From: Asterias amurensis
Lineage: Eukaryota > Echinodermata > Asteroidea > Forcipulatida > Asteriidae
Direction of reading: 5' to 3'
NCBI RefSeq assembly: GCF_032118995.1
Contig: NC_092661.1
Location: 17,893,506-17,957,505 of the forward strand
DNA length: 64,000 nt
Positions 55,460 to 64,000 of the stretch are shown here, in pieces. The first letter of the stretch is position 1, and the number at the start of each line of letters is the position of its first letter. The notes below the pieces were generated by a model. That model was not told the origin of the DNA. It saw nothing but the letters and a program-made list of their open reading frames with translations, and did no database searches. The translations under genes were made by a program, and so were the position numbers.

Positions 55460-55609
55460 CTTCAACTCATCTAGGGCCTCTGCTATAGTGTTGTGACTTG
55501 ATGTTTGATCACTGGTAAGGATAGCAGATTTACCTACAGCCCGCTCAAAGGCTTTCCTCTGGCCAAGAAGCTGTGACGAGTGGTTTACAACTAAGAGCAA
55601 ACTCTTCAC
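55460..55609 (-). CDS. MAP3K4: MAP3K4 exon
   Basis: It has 50 codons, VKSLLLVVNHSSQLLGQRKA to IAEALDELK, matching LLLVVMQSAHLTIQRKAFQQ of the family. Confidence 0.94.
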
Positions 55610-55744
55610 CTAGTTGAATAACGAAAACAAAGAAAAACACTGCTCAGTGACAATAGGCTAGTTTGAATCCTGTAATTAGCAGGGGTAGCGTAACAGTCTA
55701 GCAGAGGTAATAACTAGGCAATAATAGTACGAGGAACCAGACAT

Positions 55745-55930
55745 GGGCCGAATTTCATAGAGCAGCAAATATTGCTAAACAAATTTCTGTTAAGCAGGAA
55801 TGAGCAGGTTACCAGTCACAACTTGTACATATCGAATGTTATTTTGACTGGTAACCTAATTCTGCTAAGCAGAATTTTGTTATGCTTAACTACTTTTTGT
55901 GCTTAGGCAGCTCTATGAAATTCAACGGCC
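55745..55930. mobile_element. GGGCCC-type element, degenerate
   Basis: tgggccgaatttcatagagc on the left and gctctatgaaattc on the right, with caggttaccagtcac / gactggtaacc arms inside. Confidence 0.8.
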
Positions 55931-56192
55931 AGCCACAAACCAAGGTTACAGTCTATTGACCCATTTCACCTGACCTCATCATCTGAAAAATCTTGAATGT
56001 GCCATACTGGTGGGCAATTTCACTGTGCATTTTTATATATAACTCTATGCTGTCCGTTATGCAGTGAAGTGTGCATTTTAGGCGACGCGGCGTTATTACA
56101 CGTAAACCTAACTGCCCACCATCATGGTGAGCATGGCATCAGTCGCTGCGTGTGACGCGCGCGCAAGGGGTAAATACAGAAGATGTTTTTAC

Positions 56193-56471
56193 CTGTATAT
56201 CTAAGAGAGCAATGGTAGTCTCTGCGTCTGGTACAACGTGGATACATGGTGCTTCCCAGTCCGGATACAGGCCCTCTACAATGTCCCCATCTGAGCACCT
56301 GACTAAGAGGAGGTACCCCACACTGTCTGCAATGGAGGTATCGTTGGGTATGAGGGGCATATCCTCACGCCCACAAAGGTCATCTAAAAGTTGCAGAATC
56401 TGGGCTGTGTCGTCTTGCAAATGCTTAGGGACGAACATCAGATGGCCATTGATGTCTGCTCCAGTGTTAAC
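56193..56471 (-). CDS. MAP3K4: MAP3K4 exon
   Basis: It has 93 codons, VNTGADINGHLMFVPKHLQD to TTIALLDIQ. MFVPxxL, a disordered centre and a W-E-A-P segment agree with the family's MFVPDTL and WEAQPVKVVPQVET. An antisense frame of about 107 codons is a shadow. Confidence 0.94.
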
Positions 56472-56574
56472 CTGAGTAGCATACAAGATGTGGATGGTTA
56501 CATACAAAATGTCATCAGCCAAAAGCTTGGAAATAGGAATGAGTTATTCCAAAGGGAAAGAGTTCTTGAGACTA

Positions 56575-56830
56575 TAAGCGGATGTTTTCTCAAGTAAGGT
56601 TTGCGGTGACACCATGGGCATAAATCTCTTTTGTGTAGTAGTGGTTCCGAGGGGGTGGTTTGACGAGGCGGTTTGACAACTCAGAGTTCCATCAGTTTGC
56701 TCTGATCGACTTCAGGAGAATGTGGACATCTCTTGAAGACAATCAAAACAAACTGATTGAAACGTTGATTGGTCAAACCACCAGTTCTCCTCAGAGCCAA
56801 TACTACTGACATGGTGCAATACTACTTACA
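56575..56830. mobile_element. Inverted element with hammerhead-like motif
   Basis: Arms gtttgcggtgacaccatg, ggtggtttgac... and gtcaaaccaccagttctcc, ...acatggtgc are inverted. The motif ttgaaga (56733), stem aatca/tgatt and gaaac (56759) shows base changes on both sides of the stem relative to 18713. Confidence 0.75.
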
Positions 56831-57039
56831 TGGTTCTCATTGTTGAAAACTTATTAAACCTGTTTAAGAAACACATTATAAGCACATGTTGATGCACTAA
56901 GCTAAAGCGCTACATAAGAACTGATTGTTCTTATAGGCAAAACAAAAGACACACCAATTTTCCAGGACATTTTGCAAGCCCATGGGTATCACAACAGTTC
57001 AAATCAACTCTAAACAAGAAAACACACCCTCAAAAAATT

Positions 57040-57260
57040 TCAGAGAGCAGATTTGCACATTTTTGTTCGTCTTTGGTTAGTTGCATCAATGTTGTATTGG
57101 CCCTTTTAAGTTGTTTTAAGTTGTTATTTGGTGTATTTCTTGTGTTTGCTTTCATGTAATTTTGTACATATTTATTATGTGCTGTTGTTTTACATATCTT
57201 TGTACATTTTGTGTTGTTCTGGTCGAATAAATAATAATAATAACAATAATAATAACATGA
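57040..57260 (+). mobile_element. LINE-like 3' end with (ataa)n tail
   Basis: The sequence ends ttctggtcgaataaataataataata. The T/G-rich 3' UTR style (ttgtacattttgtgttgttc) is typical of non-LTR retroposons. No coding part is present. Confidence 0.6.
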
Positions 57261-57299
57261 CTTGTATCCTTAAAAACTAATGTTGATTGTTTCACCAAC

Positions 57300-57383
57300 C
57301 TTAATATGATCCGATTTCTTGAGGACTCTTAACAGTTCCTTTGTAGAAACTAACTTCTGAAACTCAGCAGCAATCTCCAAATC
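57300..57383 (-). CDS. MAP3K4: MAP3K4 exon
   Basis: It has 28 codons, DLEIAAEFQKLVSTKELLRV and LKKSDHIK, matching DLEIAAEF and DLLDVLKSKQYVK of the family. Phase 0 both sides. Confidence 0.95.
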
Positions 57384-57656
57384 CTGAGGGAAAAATACAA
57401 TGTTAGAAATACAACACTTATTCAAAGGATATCCTACAATGCAGGAAGTGCCTAAGCTGACATCCTACCAAATTGGATTTCAGTTAACACATTCAGTACA
57501 CAGTGCACGGTACTGTCGTCAATAAAGAACAAGACCAACACAAATTTTCCTACATCCCCGATCATCAATTTTAATTTATGTTACAATCTTTCATAATGCT
57601 GAAAAAAATTACACATTCCAGTGTAATGATCTGACACCCAAAAATATTCAAAAATA

Positions 57657-57660
57657 AATA

Positions 57661-57729
<69 letters not shown>
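57657..57729. repeat. (AAT)n microsatellite
   Basis: About 24 aat units in an intron of MAP3K4. Confidence 0.97.
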
Positions 57730-57730
<1 letters not shown>

Positions 57731-58118
57731 GACAGTACTTATATATTGCATATCATTGTAACTTCCCTATGCACTTTAAAGAGAGAACAAAATATGTTGA
57801 AAAGGGCAGCAGAACAGAATGAAATTAACTGTGACAACATTGATTGAACAAAAACTGGGTTTAAAATTGATCAGTAGTTCAGCAATTTTGTTTTAAACTG
57901 TTCCAAAGATGCACAGAAGGGTTCTGGAAGAGTAGGGTAAAGACGACCTGTTTAACCCTTCACATCGGTGGAAGTGTAAACAAGCAAAACATTTCCGGGT
58001 AGAAGTATGGTGGTTGCTTCTAGATGCTTAAATATGTGACTACCCTTAAGAATCACTCAGCAGTTATTTTATGAAAATAATTATAGTACAACTAATTGAA
58101 TTTTCTTGGATGTCTTAC

Positions 58119-58218
58119 CTTCCTCAGCATCTTAGCAAAACCAAGAGCCTTAGATGCCCTCTCTCGTACCTCATGAAATAAACACTTGAACCGTTTACAA
58201 GAGTTGATGATAATTCGC
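58119..58218 (-). CDS. MAP3K4: MAP3K4 exon
   Basis: It encodes RIIINSCKRFKCLFHEVRER and ASKALGFAKMLRK, matching LKELFHEARERASKALGFAKMLRK. Phase 2 in, 0 out. Confidence 0.96.
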
Positions 58219-59337
58219 CTAAGATAAAGGTTAAAAAAAAGTACCTCAGGTTTTAACATTTTGAAAAAGAGCTAAGCAATTGATATGTTATTGTTAAACT
58301 CTTTTCATATAACAGGCTTTATAAACAAAATCTGCTAACTAAATATAAATAAAAAGATGTTGATTGCAGTTTTGAAACCATACATGTTATTTGTTGACTT
58401 AAGGGTTAAAAGGAATTGTTCAAAGTAAGTTAGACACTGAACTATCAAGATCTTAATAGTTCACATCCAAGCCCCTTCATAGACCGTTACCATTTCAATT
58501 CAATTTTTTCAATTCATTAAGGTTTATTAAAAATATCACAAAATACACGACAGAAGTTAAAAAGACTTAAATTGGCGTGTTTACATTCATTATTGTTAAC
58601 AATGACAAAAAACAAAAAACACAGACTTAAAAGAAGAGAAGAAAAGCTCCAGGCATGAATGCACAAAAAAAGATAAAAATTTGATTAAATTTGATAAACA
58701 TTTGATAAAACTGATAATTCATTATTATTAAAAATTACAAAAGACAACAAACTCTGACTTAACAAAGAGAAGAACCTGAAGGCATGAAATGCACAAAAAA
58801 ATTACCATACTACTGGCACAGTGGCCACATTCCCTATTAATAAAACCAGTAATAAAATATCATGCAACACAGGTACCAGACTACTTTCCCTTCCTACCTC
58901 AAAACAGTTAAATTCACATCAATAAAATAAACAAAATAAAAAAATGCTGCAATGTGATGAATGTATATTACACCTGTTTCAGACAGGCGCTTTACAGTCG
59001 CCCCGAACCAAATTCTGAATTAAGTACATGAAAAGTTCAACGTCTGCTACAGCTAGGAGCGACTGGATGCGCTAGAAGTTGAAATATTGACTGTTGCAGT
59101 CGTTCGGAACCACTCTGAAGCGCCTTGGGTTTCAGATGTCGATTTTGTGATCAGCCGAGTCAATGTAAATGTTGCGTTAAGATCGCCTATGTTAAGATCG
59201 CCTGTCTGAAACCAATAATTATTTGGGTCGACCTAAAGGCACTCCTAATCTATTTTGTTCAGCGTGACTCTGGTGCACCTGTCTGAAACGGGGTGTTAGA
59301 TTACATCACAAAGTCACAATTTGATTGGCTGTCTTAC

Positions 59338-59445
59338 CTCATAGTGTCACCGTGTGATTGGCTGTCTTGATATATGGAGCTCACCTCATCTACTCCAACC
59401 TCCAGATAATCTCGAGTGGATTCAAGAAGATTACTGGCCATGATG
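59338..59445 (-). CDS. MAP3K4: MAP3K4 exon
   Basis: It encodes IMASNLLESTRDYLEVGVDE and VSSIYQDSQSHGDTM, corresponding to IAGMLLKSTGSFLEFGL of the family. Phases fit both sides; the donor is gtaaga. Confidence 0.92.
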
Positions 59446-59838
59446 CTGATTCACAAAATAATAGCAAACAAGATTATTAAAATGAATTGTACAAAAACAT
59501 TATAAAAAATATACGTACTACTCACAAAGTCACTGTTTTAAGAGTGAAAATGTGTGTGAAACTTCTTGAAAGTGTCCCACTGAAGTACAAACGAAATTGT
59601 GGCCATTGAGAAAGCTTTTCGTTGTGACATCATGCACCAGGGTCGGCCCCAAGTAACCTACTTCACAAGCCAGGTACTAGGGTCTGACCTGGCTGAGCCA
59701 CAACAGGGATGTCAAAGCTACTCAAACAGACTGTGGTCAGACTCAGGTCAATCCGGGAAAGCTAATTGAACCCGCCTAAAACTTAAATGTCTCAAGGAAT
59801 GAATATAAATATGCAGAGGAAAATTGAACTTAACAAAC

Positions 59839-59996
59839 CAGAATCGTTTGCCTGCTTGAGCCTCTCCACCTCTGACATGGGGGCAGATTTCCTTAGTGAA
59901 GTCCCACTCCTCTTCCAGGATGTTCTTAAGGCTCATTGAAGCCTGGGGGAGTTTCTGCAGCATCAAGATCCAGCTATGTAGATACTCAAAGTAAGA
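59839..59996 (-). CDS. MAP3K4: MAP3K4 exon
   Basis: It encodes SYFEYLHSWILMLQKLPQAS to RGGEAQAGKRF, one of the most conserved MAP3K4 segments. The donor is gtttgt, phase 2. Confidence 0.97.
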
Positions 59997-60343
59997 CTGC
60001 AAGAGAGTTAAAGGGATTGACGTTAACACAAATGTCTGGTCGTCTTATAAAATGATTATTAAATTATTTCTGGTGATGAAACATCATGAGGTGAATTTGA
60101 AAACTGTGACTTGCACACCTAAGTAACCCAGTTAATAATAATGCTTGGTACATGTACCAGAAACACTGGGTTGACTCCTAATCTTCCACAACAAGTGATC
60201 TGGGTTCTTTTATGTGAAATACCAGTCCTACTACACAGGAGATACAGCTTAATGTCCCATCTAAAGGGCAAAGCAATTGCTCAAGGGCACAATTGTCACG
60301 ACTGGGACCCACACTCTGAAGATCAACAAGTGTCTTTCCAACC

Positions 60344-60638
60344 CATCGAGATATATATAAGAACTAGAGGGTCTACTGGTGATGCTGCTTGCACAAACGC
60401 GATGGGACCGCAAGGAGATACGCGCGCCATTCTGCACGCGCGTTGAATATAAAGTACACGTTGGAGTTTGTTTGTGTTTATTGAATGCTACGCGATGCTG
60501 TTTTGTCAACTTATAAAATGGCCGCACAAACACACCCTGTGCGATACTGTTTTGTCAACTTAGAAAATGGCCGACTGCGCGCATGCTGGGCCGCATGTAT
60601 AGGCCAGTGCGCCCTCTAGTTCTTAAATATAACTCTAT
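60344..60638. mobile_element. hAT-like element, second copy
   Basis: The left catcgagatatatataagaa and right cttaaatataactctatg are diverged forms of the 45600 ends. Flanks ttccaacc and ttccaagg match at six of eight positions, a decayed target duplication. The interior is inverted relative to the first copy (ttttgtcaacttagaaaatgg). Confidence 0.85.
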
Positions 60639-60707
60639 GTTCCAAGGCCTCTTAAATCAATGTAACCATAATACAATCGTATTTCTCACAACCAGCAAGA
60701 GATCTGT

Positions 60708-61160
60708 TCCCAATTTCATATAGCTGTTTACCTGGAAATAATTTGTTTGTGTTTACTAAAGCAGAAAACATTTGTAAGCAAATCAACGATCTTGAAGATT
60801 TGACAATACATGTTCGCATTCACAACGGATTTCCATTGTTGCGTCACTCATCTGCTTACAAGAACCACTGGCAAGCTAGAGTGTATTTTGCCTTGGTTAC
60901 AGCTAGCAGTGTTTATGAAATATATATTTAACTGTTGGCTGCTCCATAAGCAGAAAATGTCTGATTTGAGCCCGGTTCCCTTTTCCTACGAATGCGAAGT
61001 GATTTTTACGCAAATTTGGCGTCTCAACTATCCTTTCGCATCAATATTCGCAAGTGAGTTGCGGGGAGCTGAACTGCTGCGAAATTCATTGTGACGTCAA
61101 CATTCGCTTCGCATTCGCAGAAAGTATGAACCGGCCTTACAGGTCTTTATGAAATTGAGT
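60708..61160. mobile_element. GGGCCC-type element carrying a nested insertion
   Basis: The left ttcccaatttcatatagctg and right ggtctttatgaaattgag frame the TIR element at 60968-61139 (gagcccggttcc ... gaaccggccttac), which is the second copy of 8050-8236. Confidence 0.75.
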
Positions 61161-61173
61161 CAGATTTATTTAC

Positions 61174-61332
61174 CCGTAGCATTTCTTGTAGATCATTCTC
61201 AAACTCTTCGATATCACTCTCAGCATGCTCTTGTGCCTTTGGGTCGTCTGGCATAACAGCAGTTGTCATACTCTGATAATACTGTTTCATATGAACTGAT
61301 GAGCGGATTACCTCCTTGCACTCAAATATTAA
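61174..61332 (-). CDS. MAP3K4: MAP3K4 exon
   Basis: It has 53 codons, LIFECKEVIRSSVHMKQYYQ to NDLQEMLR, matching LIRECKEVLKGGLLMKQYYQ and FEEDLHKML of the family. Confidence 0.96.
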
Positions 61333-61419
61333 CTGTATAGAAAGTATCAACTTGGTTATCGATTCTTGCATATATCACAATTTACTTGGACTAGATTTGA
61401 ATATACTAATTAATAATAA

Positions 61420-61492
61420 GGGAATAAAAGGGTAGCGACGAGTTCTTAAACAAGACGTTTAAGAACGAGTCACTGCTCTTTTATTCCCTTTC
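61420..61492. repeat. Hairpin-forming inverted repeat
   Basis: gggaataaaagggtagcgac ... cttttattccc, with a central ttcttaaac/gtttaagaa stem. Confidence 0.85.
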
Positions 61493-61937
61493 ATAAATGC
61501 CCTTTTGTTAAAAAATTACAACTATAAGACACTTTAACAATTGAAAGTTCAAGGTTTGAAATCTTTTTCCAAAAACTTGGAAACTTTCCAAAAGCTTAGA
61601 AATGTGCGCGCCTGACACGCGGAAGCTAGCCGGTTGTTAACAGCTCCAGCTGGTCATTATCAACCGTTTAAACACCAATGGGAGTAGAGAAATTGTCTGG
61701 GGTATTTATGAATACATTATTTAGCACACTTATCTACCAATAAGGTACTCGAGGCACTTGAACCAAGAGAAACAGTGAGTACCGTTTTTTAAAATAGATT
61801 TTTGAGTTATGACACCAATTTATACAGCACCTTGTAAGGGTTTAACAAGGTGCTGCGGCGCATTCAGCAGCCAATGCCAGAAACACCGGGGTGGAACCCT
61901 TCTCATAGCGATGAGTGTAGAGATGAGTTTATTTATG

Positions 61938-62030
61938 TGCATTACACAACATATAATAGGTCTCCCTATTTTGTCAATATCTTTGTTTGGAGGGTGCCAG
62001 TGAGAAAATATTGACAAAATAGGGAGACCA
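61938..62030. repeat. Short inverted repeat
   Basis: ggtctccctattttgtcaat and attgacaaaatagggagacc are exact inverted 20-mers separated by about 36 bp. A single related arm is at 53482. Confidence 0.88.
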
Positions 62031-62179
62031 CCAACATAGGGCTATATAGATAGCTCAGGTGGTAGAGCGCCAAAGATCCCGTTCATGTCTCGCTCTAGTC
62101 ATTTATTCTTATATGTTCACCCTAAATGTTTCTGAATATCAAAGAAATAAAATGCATGTTAACTTCCTAAAGGGTTACA

Positions 62180-62562
62180 TTAAAGCCATTGGACCCTTTC
62201 GGTACAGAAAAAAAAAAAAAAGTTCACAGATTTACAAATAATTTACAGGGTTTACAGAAGGTATTGGTGAAAGACTTCTCTTGAAATATTAGTCCATGAA
62301 ATGCTTTACTTTTTGAGAAAACGGTAAAGCAAAATAAATTCTCGTTAACGAGAATAACGAGAATTACGGATTTGTTATAAACACATGTCATGACACGGCG
62401 AAACACGCAAAAACAGGAGTGGGTTTTCCCGTTATTTTCTCCCGACTCCGATGTCCGATTGAGCCTAAATTTCCACAGGATTGTTATTTTATATATAAGT
62501 TGTGATACACGAAGTGTGGGACTTGGACAATACTGTTTACCGAAAGTGTATAATGGCTTTAA
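62180..62562. mobile_element. TTAA-bounded element, diverged subfamily
   Basis: It begins ttaaagccattggaccctttc and ends gaaagtgtataatggctttaa, with TTAA at both ends. The interior keeps gagcctaaatttccacagg and ttgtgatacac, so it is distantly related to the 12051 family. It ends 34 bp from the next MAP3K4 exon. Confidence 0.85.
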
Positions 62563-62596
62563 GGATGTTTTATGAACTGAATTATGTTTTAGTTAC

Positions 62597-62708
62597 CTGT
62601 TGGATACTATGAGCAGAAGGATCCACAGCTGGCTTGTTCTCAAGTCGGAAACGTAAACATTCATGCATGATGTCCAACGGGATCCGTAACAAAAACAAGA
62701 ACGCGGGA
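62597..62708 (-). CDS. MAP3K4: MAP3K4 exon
   Basis: It encodes PAFLFLLRIPLDIMHECLRF and RLENKPAVDPSAHSIQQ, matching PAFLYLVRIPLDVIHECIRLRLE. Phase 2 in, 0 out. Confidence 0.97.
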
Positions 62709-63336
62709 CTGTGGAAGATTAAAAACAACATCTCTGATGTCTGCTATTTGGATACAGCACAAGGATTGTGACTGAAACCAACTTCTGAAACTTGCATATA
62801 TTTCAGGGAACTGGATTTGCAAAGCAGAATAGTTTCAATACACTTCAATCACACAGTGCAGACATCTTCATTTTCATACCATTCAAAACATGTTCAACCC
62901 AATTTTATTTGACTGTGTCCGATTTATCAGCTTGCTTGATTGTCATGTGAACAAGCATTTTATGCAAGTCACCAGACACATAAGACCTGAAGGCCACTTC
63001 AGGGTGTGGGCTACAATCAACTATTTTTCCGGGGCTGTTGCCACCTAGTCTAGGGGCTGAAACAGTGTTACCCCCAGTCCATAAGGATGTAGGCTTAGGT
63101 ATCATCAATCAGGAGCTGGTAGAGCAGAAAGCACTACCTCCCCAACTTTATGAAGCAATCATGGTTACAGCAACACCCTTAGCAACAGCCAGAGCCAATT
63201 CAGACGTGCCATTAGACAAAATTGCTTATCACAAAAAAATCTCACTGAGCAGAAACAGGTTACCAGCCAAAATTAAGTGCGATGTGTATATTATGACTTG
63301 TCCAGGAATTGTTTGCTTAGAAGAGTAGAAACTTAC

Positions 63337-63488
63337 ATGAAGGATGGCAGACCCATCGTTTGGAATTCAGTACTCCATGCTCCATGAAGAGACAAGAGAT
63401 CATTTTGCTGCTGCTCAAGTTGATCTGCTTCCTCCACTATGGAGCCAGTAAAAGGCAATGGTCGCCCTGATGTGATATCATAATCCAC
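63337..63488 (-). CDS. MAP3K4: MAP3K4 exon, most 5' in window
   Basis: It encodes VDYDITSGRPLPFTGSIVEE to FQTMGLPSF. The next exon's PAFLFLLR completes LPSFxPAFL of the family. The acceptor is atgcctag; earlier exons lie past the right edge. Confidence 0.93.
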
Positions 63489-63706
63489 CTAGGCATGAAA
63501 CAAGAAATTGACAGTAAAAGATTTTGAATTTATTCATAAATTAGTAACTGAATGTACAGATACATTCTGGCGTGTCGTGATCATCAGCGCGGACTTAATT
63601 AAGCTCTGGTGTTTCTGATCAGCAGAGTGTGGGTTGGATTCCCAGTCATGGCACTTGTGACCTCGAGTAAGATACTTTACCATAGCTTTGACCTTCAGAT
63701 TGGACA

Positions 63707-64000
63707 TTAAAGGAACACGTTGTCTTGGATCGGACGAGTTGGAAACCTTTTGTTTTGAAATGCATGGTTAGAAAGATATTTTAAAAGTAGAACACAATAA
63801 TCCACACAAGTATCACTCAAAATTGCACAGTTTTCCTTTTCCGTCGCGAACTAACACAGTCGGCCATTTATGGGAGTCAAAAATTTATAGGCCGACCGTG
63901 TTAGTCGATGAGGTAAAAAGAAAACCGTGCCATTTCGAGGCAAATTTGTGTAGATCATTGTATTCTACTTTTACAACATCTTTCTACCCAATATGCATTT
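63707..64000. mobile_element. TTAA-ended element cut by the window edge
   Basis: It begins ttaaaggaacacgttgtctt after attgga. An internal inverted pair, cacagtcggccatttatggg and aaatttataggccgaccgtg, supports a TIR or hairpin element. The right end is outside the window. Confidence 0.65.

Larger units (their letters stand above)
46958..63488 (-). other. MAP3K4: Gene span: MAP3K4 (MEKK4), 5' partial
   Basis: Twenty-one exons with consistent phases give 1,001 codons. Landmarks that match recalled MAP3K4 are PAFLFLLRIPLD, WILMLQKLPQAS, EEEWDFTKEI with VRGGEAQAGK, RERASKALGFAKMLRKDLEIAAEF, CEKGRGTRPR and VTFSWQRGRKIG. A full Ser/Thr kinase core follows: GEGQRGTTV, AMKE, HRDIKG, DFG, APE. The MAPK kinase kinase MEKK4 acts upstream of p38 and JNK. 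About 550 N-terminal codons (by comparison with about 1,600 in human) lie beyond the window, and the final few codons after HPFLK lie on an unidentified exon below 46950. Confidence 0.95.

Noticed and set aside
56152..56475. 107-codon plus-strand ORF
   Set aside because: It is antisense to a MAP3K4 exon whose phase and homology are clear.

Overview
The window looks like nuclear DNA from an invertebrate deuterostome, most likely an echinoderm. Genes are split by many GT-AG introns, SUEL-type lectin domains end a VWD/C8/TIL protein, and short terminal-inverted-repeat (TIR) elements and tRNA-derived SINEs fill introns and intergenic DNA. Protein resemblance alone points to an animal; placement in echinoderms is inference. 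Family names rest on recalled homologues, because no search could be run.

Four protein-coding genes were assembled exon by exon with matching splice phases. (1) 1130-9401, plus: the 3' part of a secreted or membrane VWD-C8-TIL-TILa protein ending in two SUEL lectin domains. (2) about 14249-27876, minus: ADCK5, an aarF/ABC1-type atypical kinase; its extreme C-terminus and its first intron are unresolved. (3) 36472-40909, plus: WARS2, mitochondrial tryptophanyl-tRNA synthetase, six exons, 368 codons plus stop, apparently complete. (4) 46958-63488, minus: the 3' two-thirds of MAP3K4, 21 exons and 1,001 codons, including almost the whole kinase domain; the 5' part lies beyond the right edge and the last few codons were not found. 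The genes are functionally unrelated.

Repeats make up much of the rest. There is a pure 13-bp minisatellite at the left edge. A 47-bp array was amplified from the end of a TIR element (2203-3045). A 3.6-kb array of 45 exact-length 81-bp units (21356-25000) is in register with, and derived from, the 3' edge of an ADCK5 exon. Seven 143-bp tandem units contain a tRNA-like sequence (30824-31750). A roughly 105-bp array spans 34870-36110. The main mobile families are TTAA-bounded elements of about 375 bp, GGGCCC-ended elements, a hAT-like element with an 8-bp target duplication, and a tRNA-headed SINE. Several are nested, which gives an insertion order. An inverted element at 18555-18828 carries a hammerhead-like motif and is flanked by a perfect 12-bp direct repeat.

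No rRNA gene, CRISPR array, intact tRNA gene or transposase ORF was recognised. The most unusual items are the exon-born 81-bp satellite, the hammerhead-like inverted elements, the tRNA-like tandem array with D-arm covariation, and the duplicated WARS2 start region that yields a 17-codon upstream ORF.
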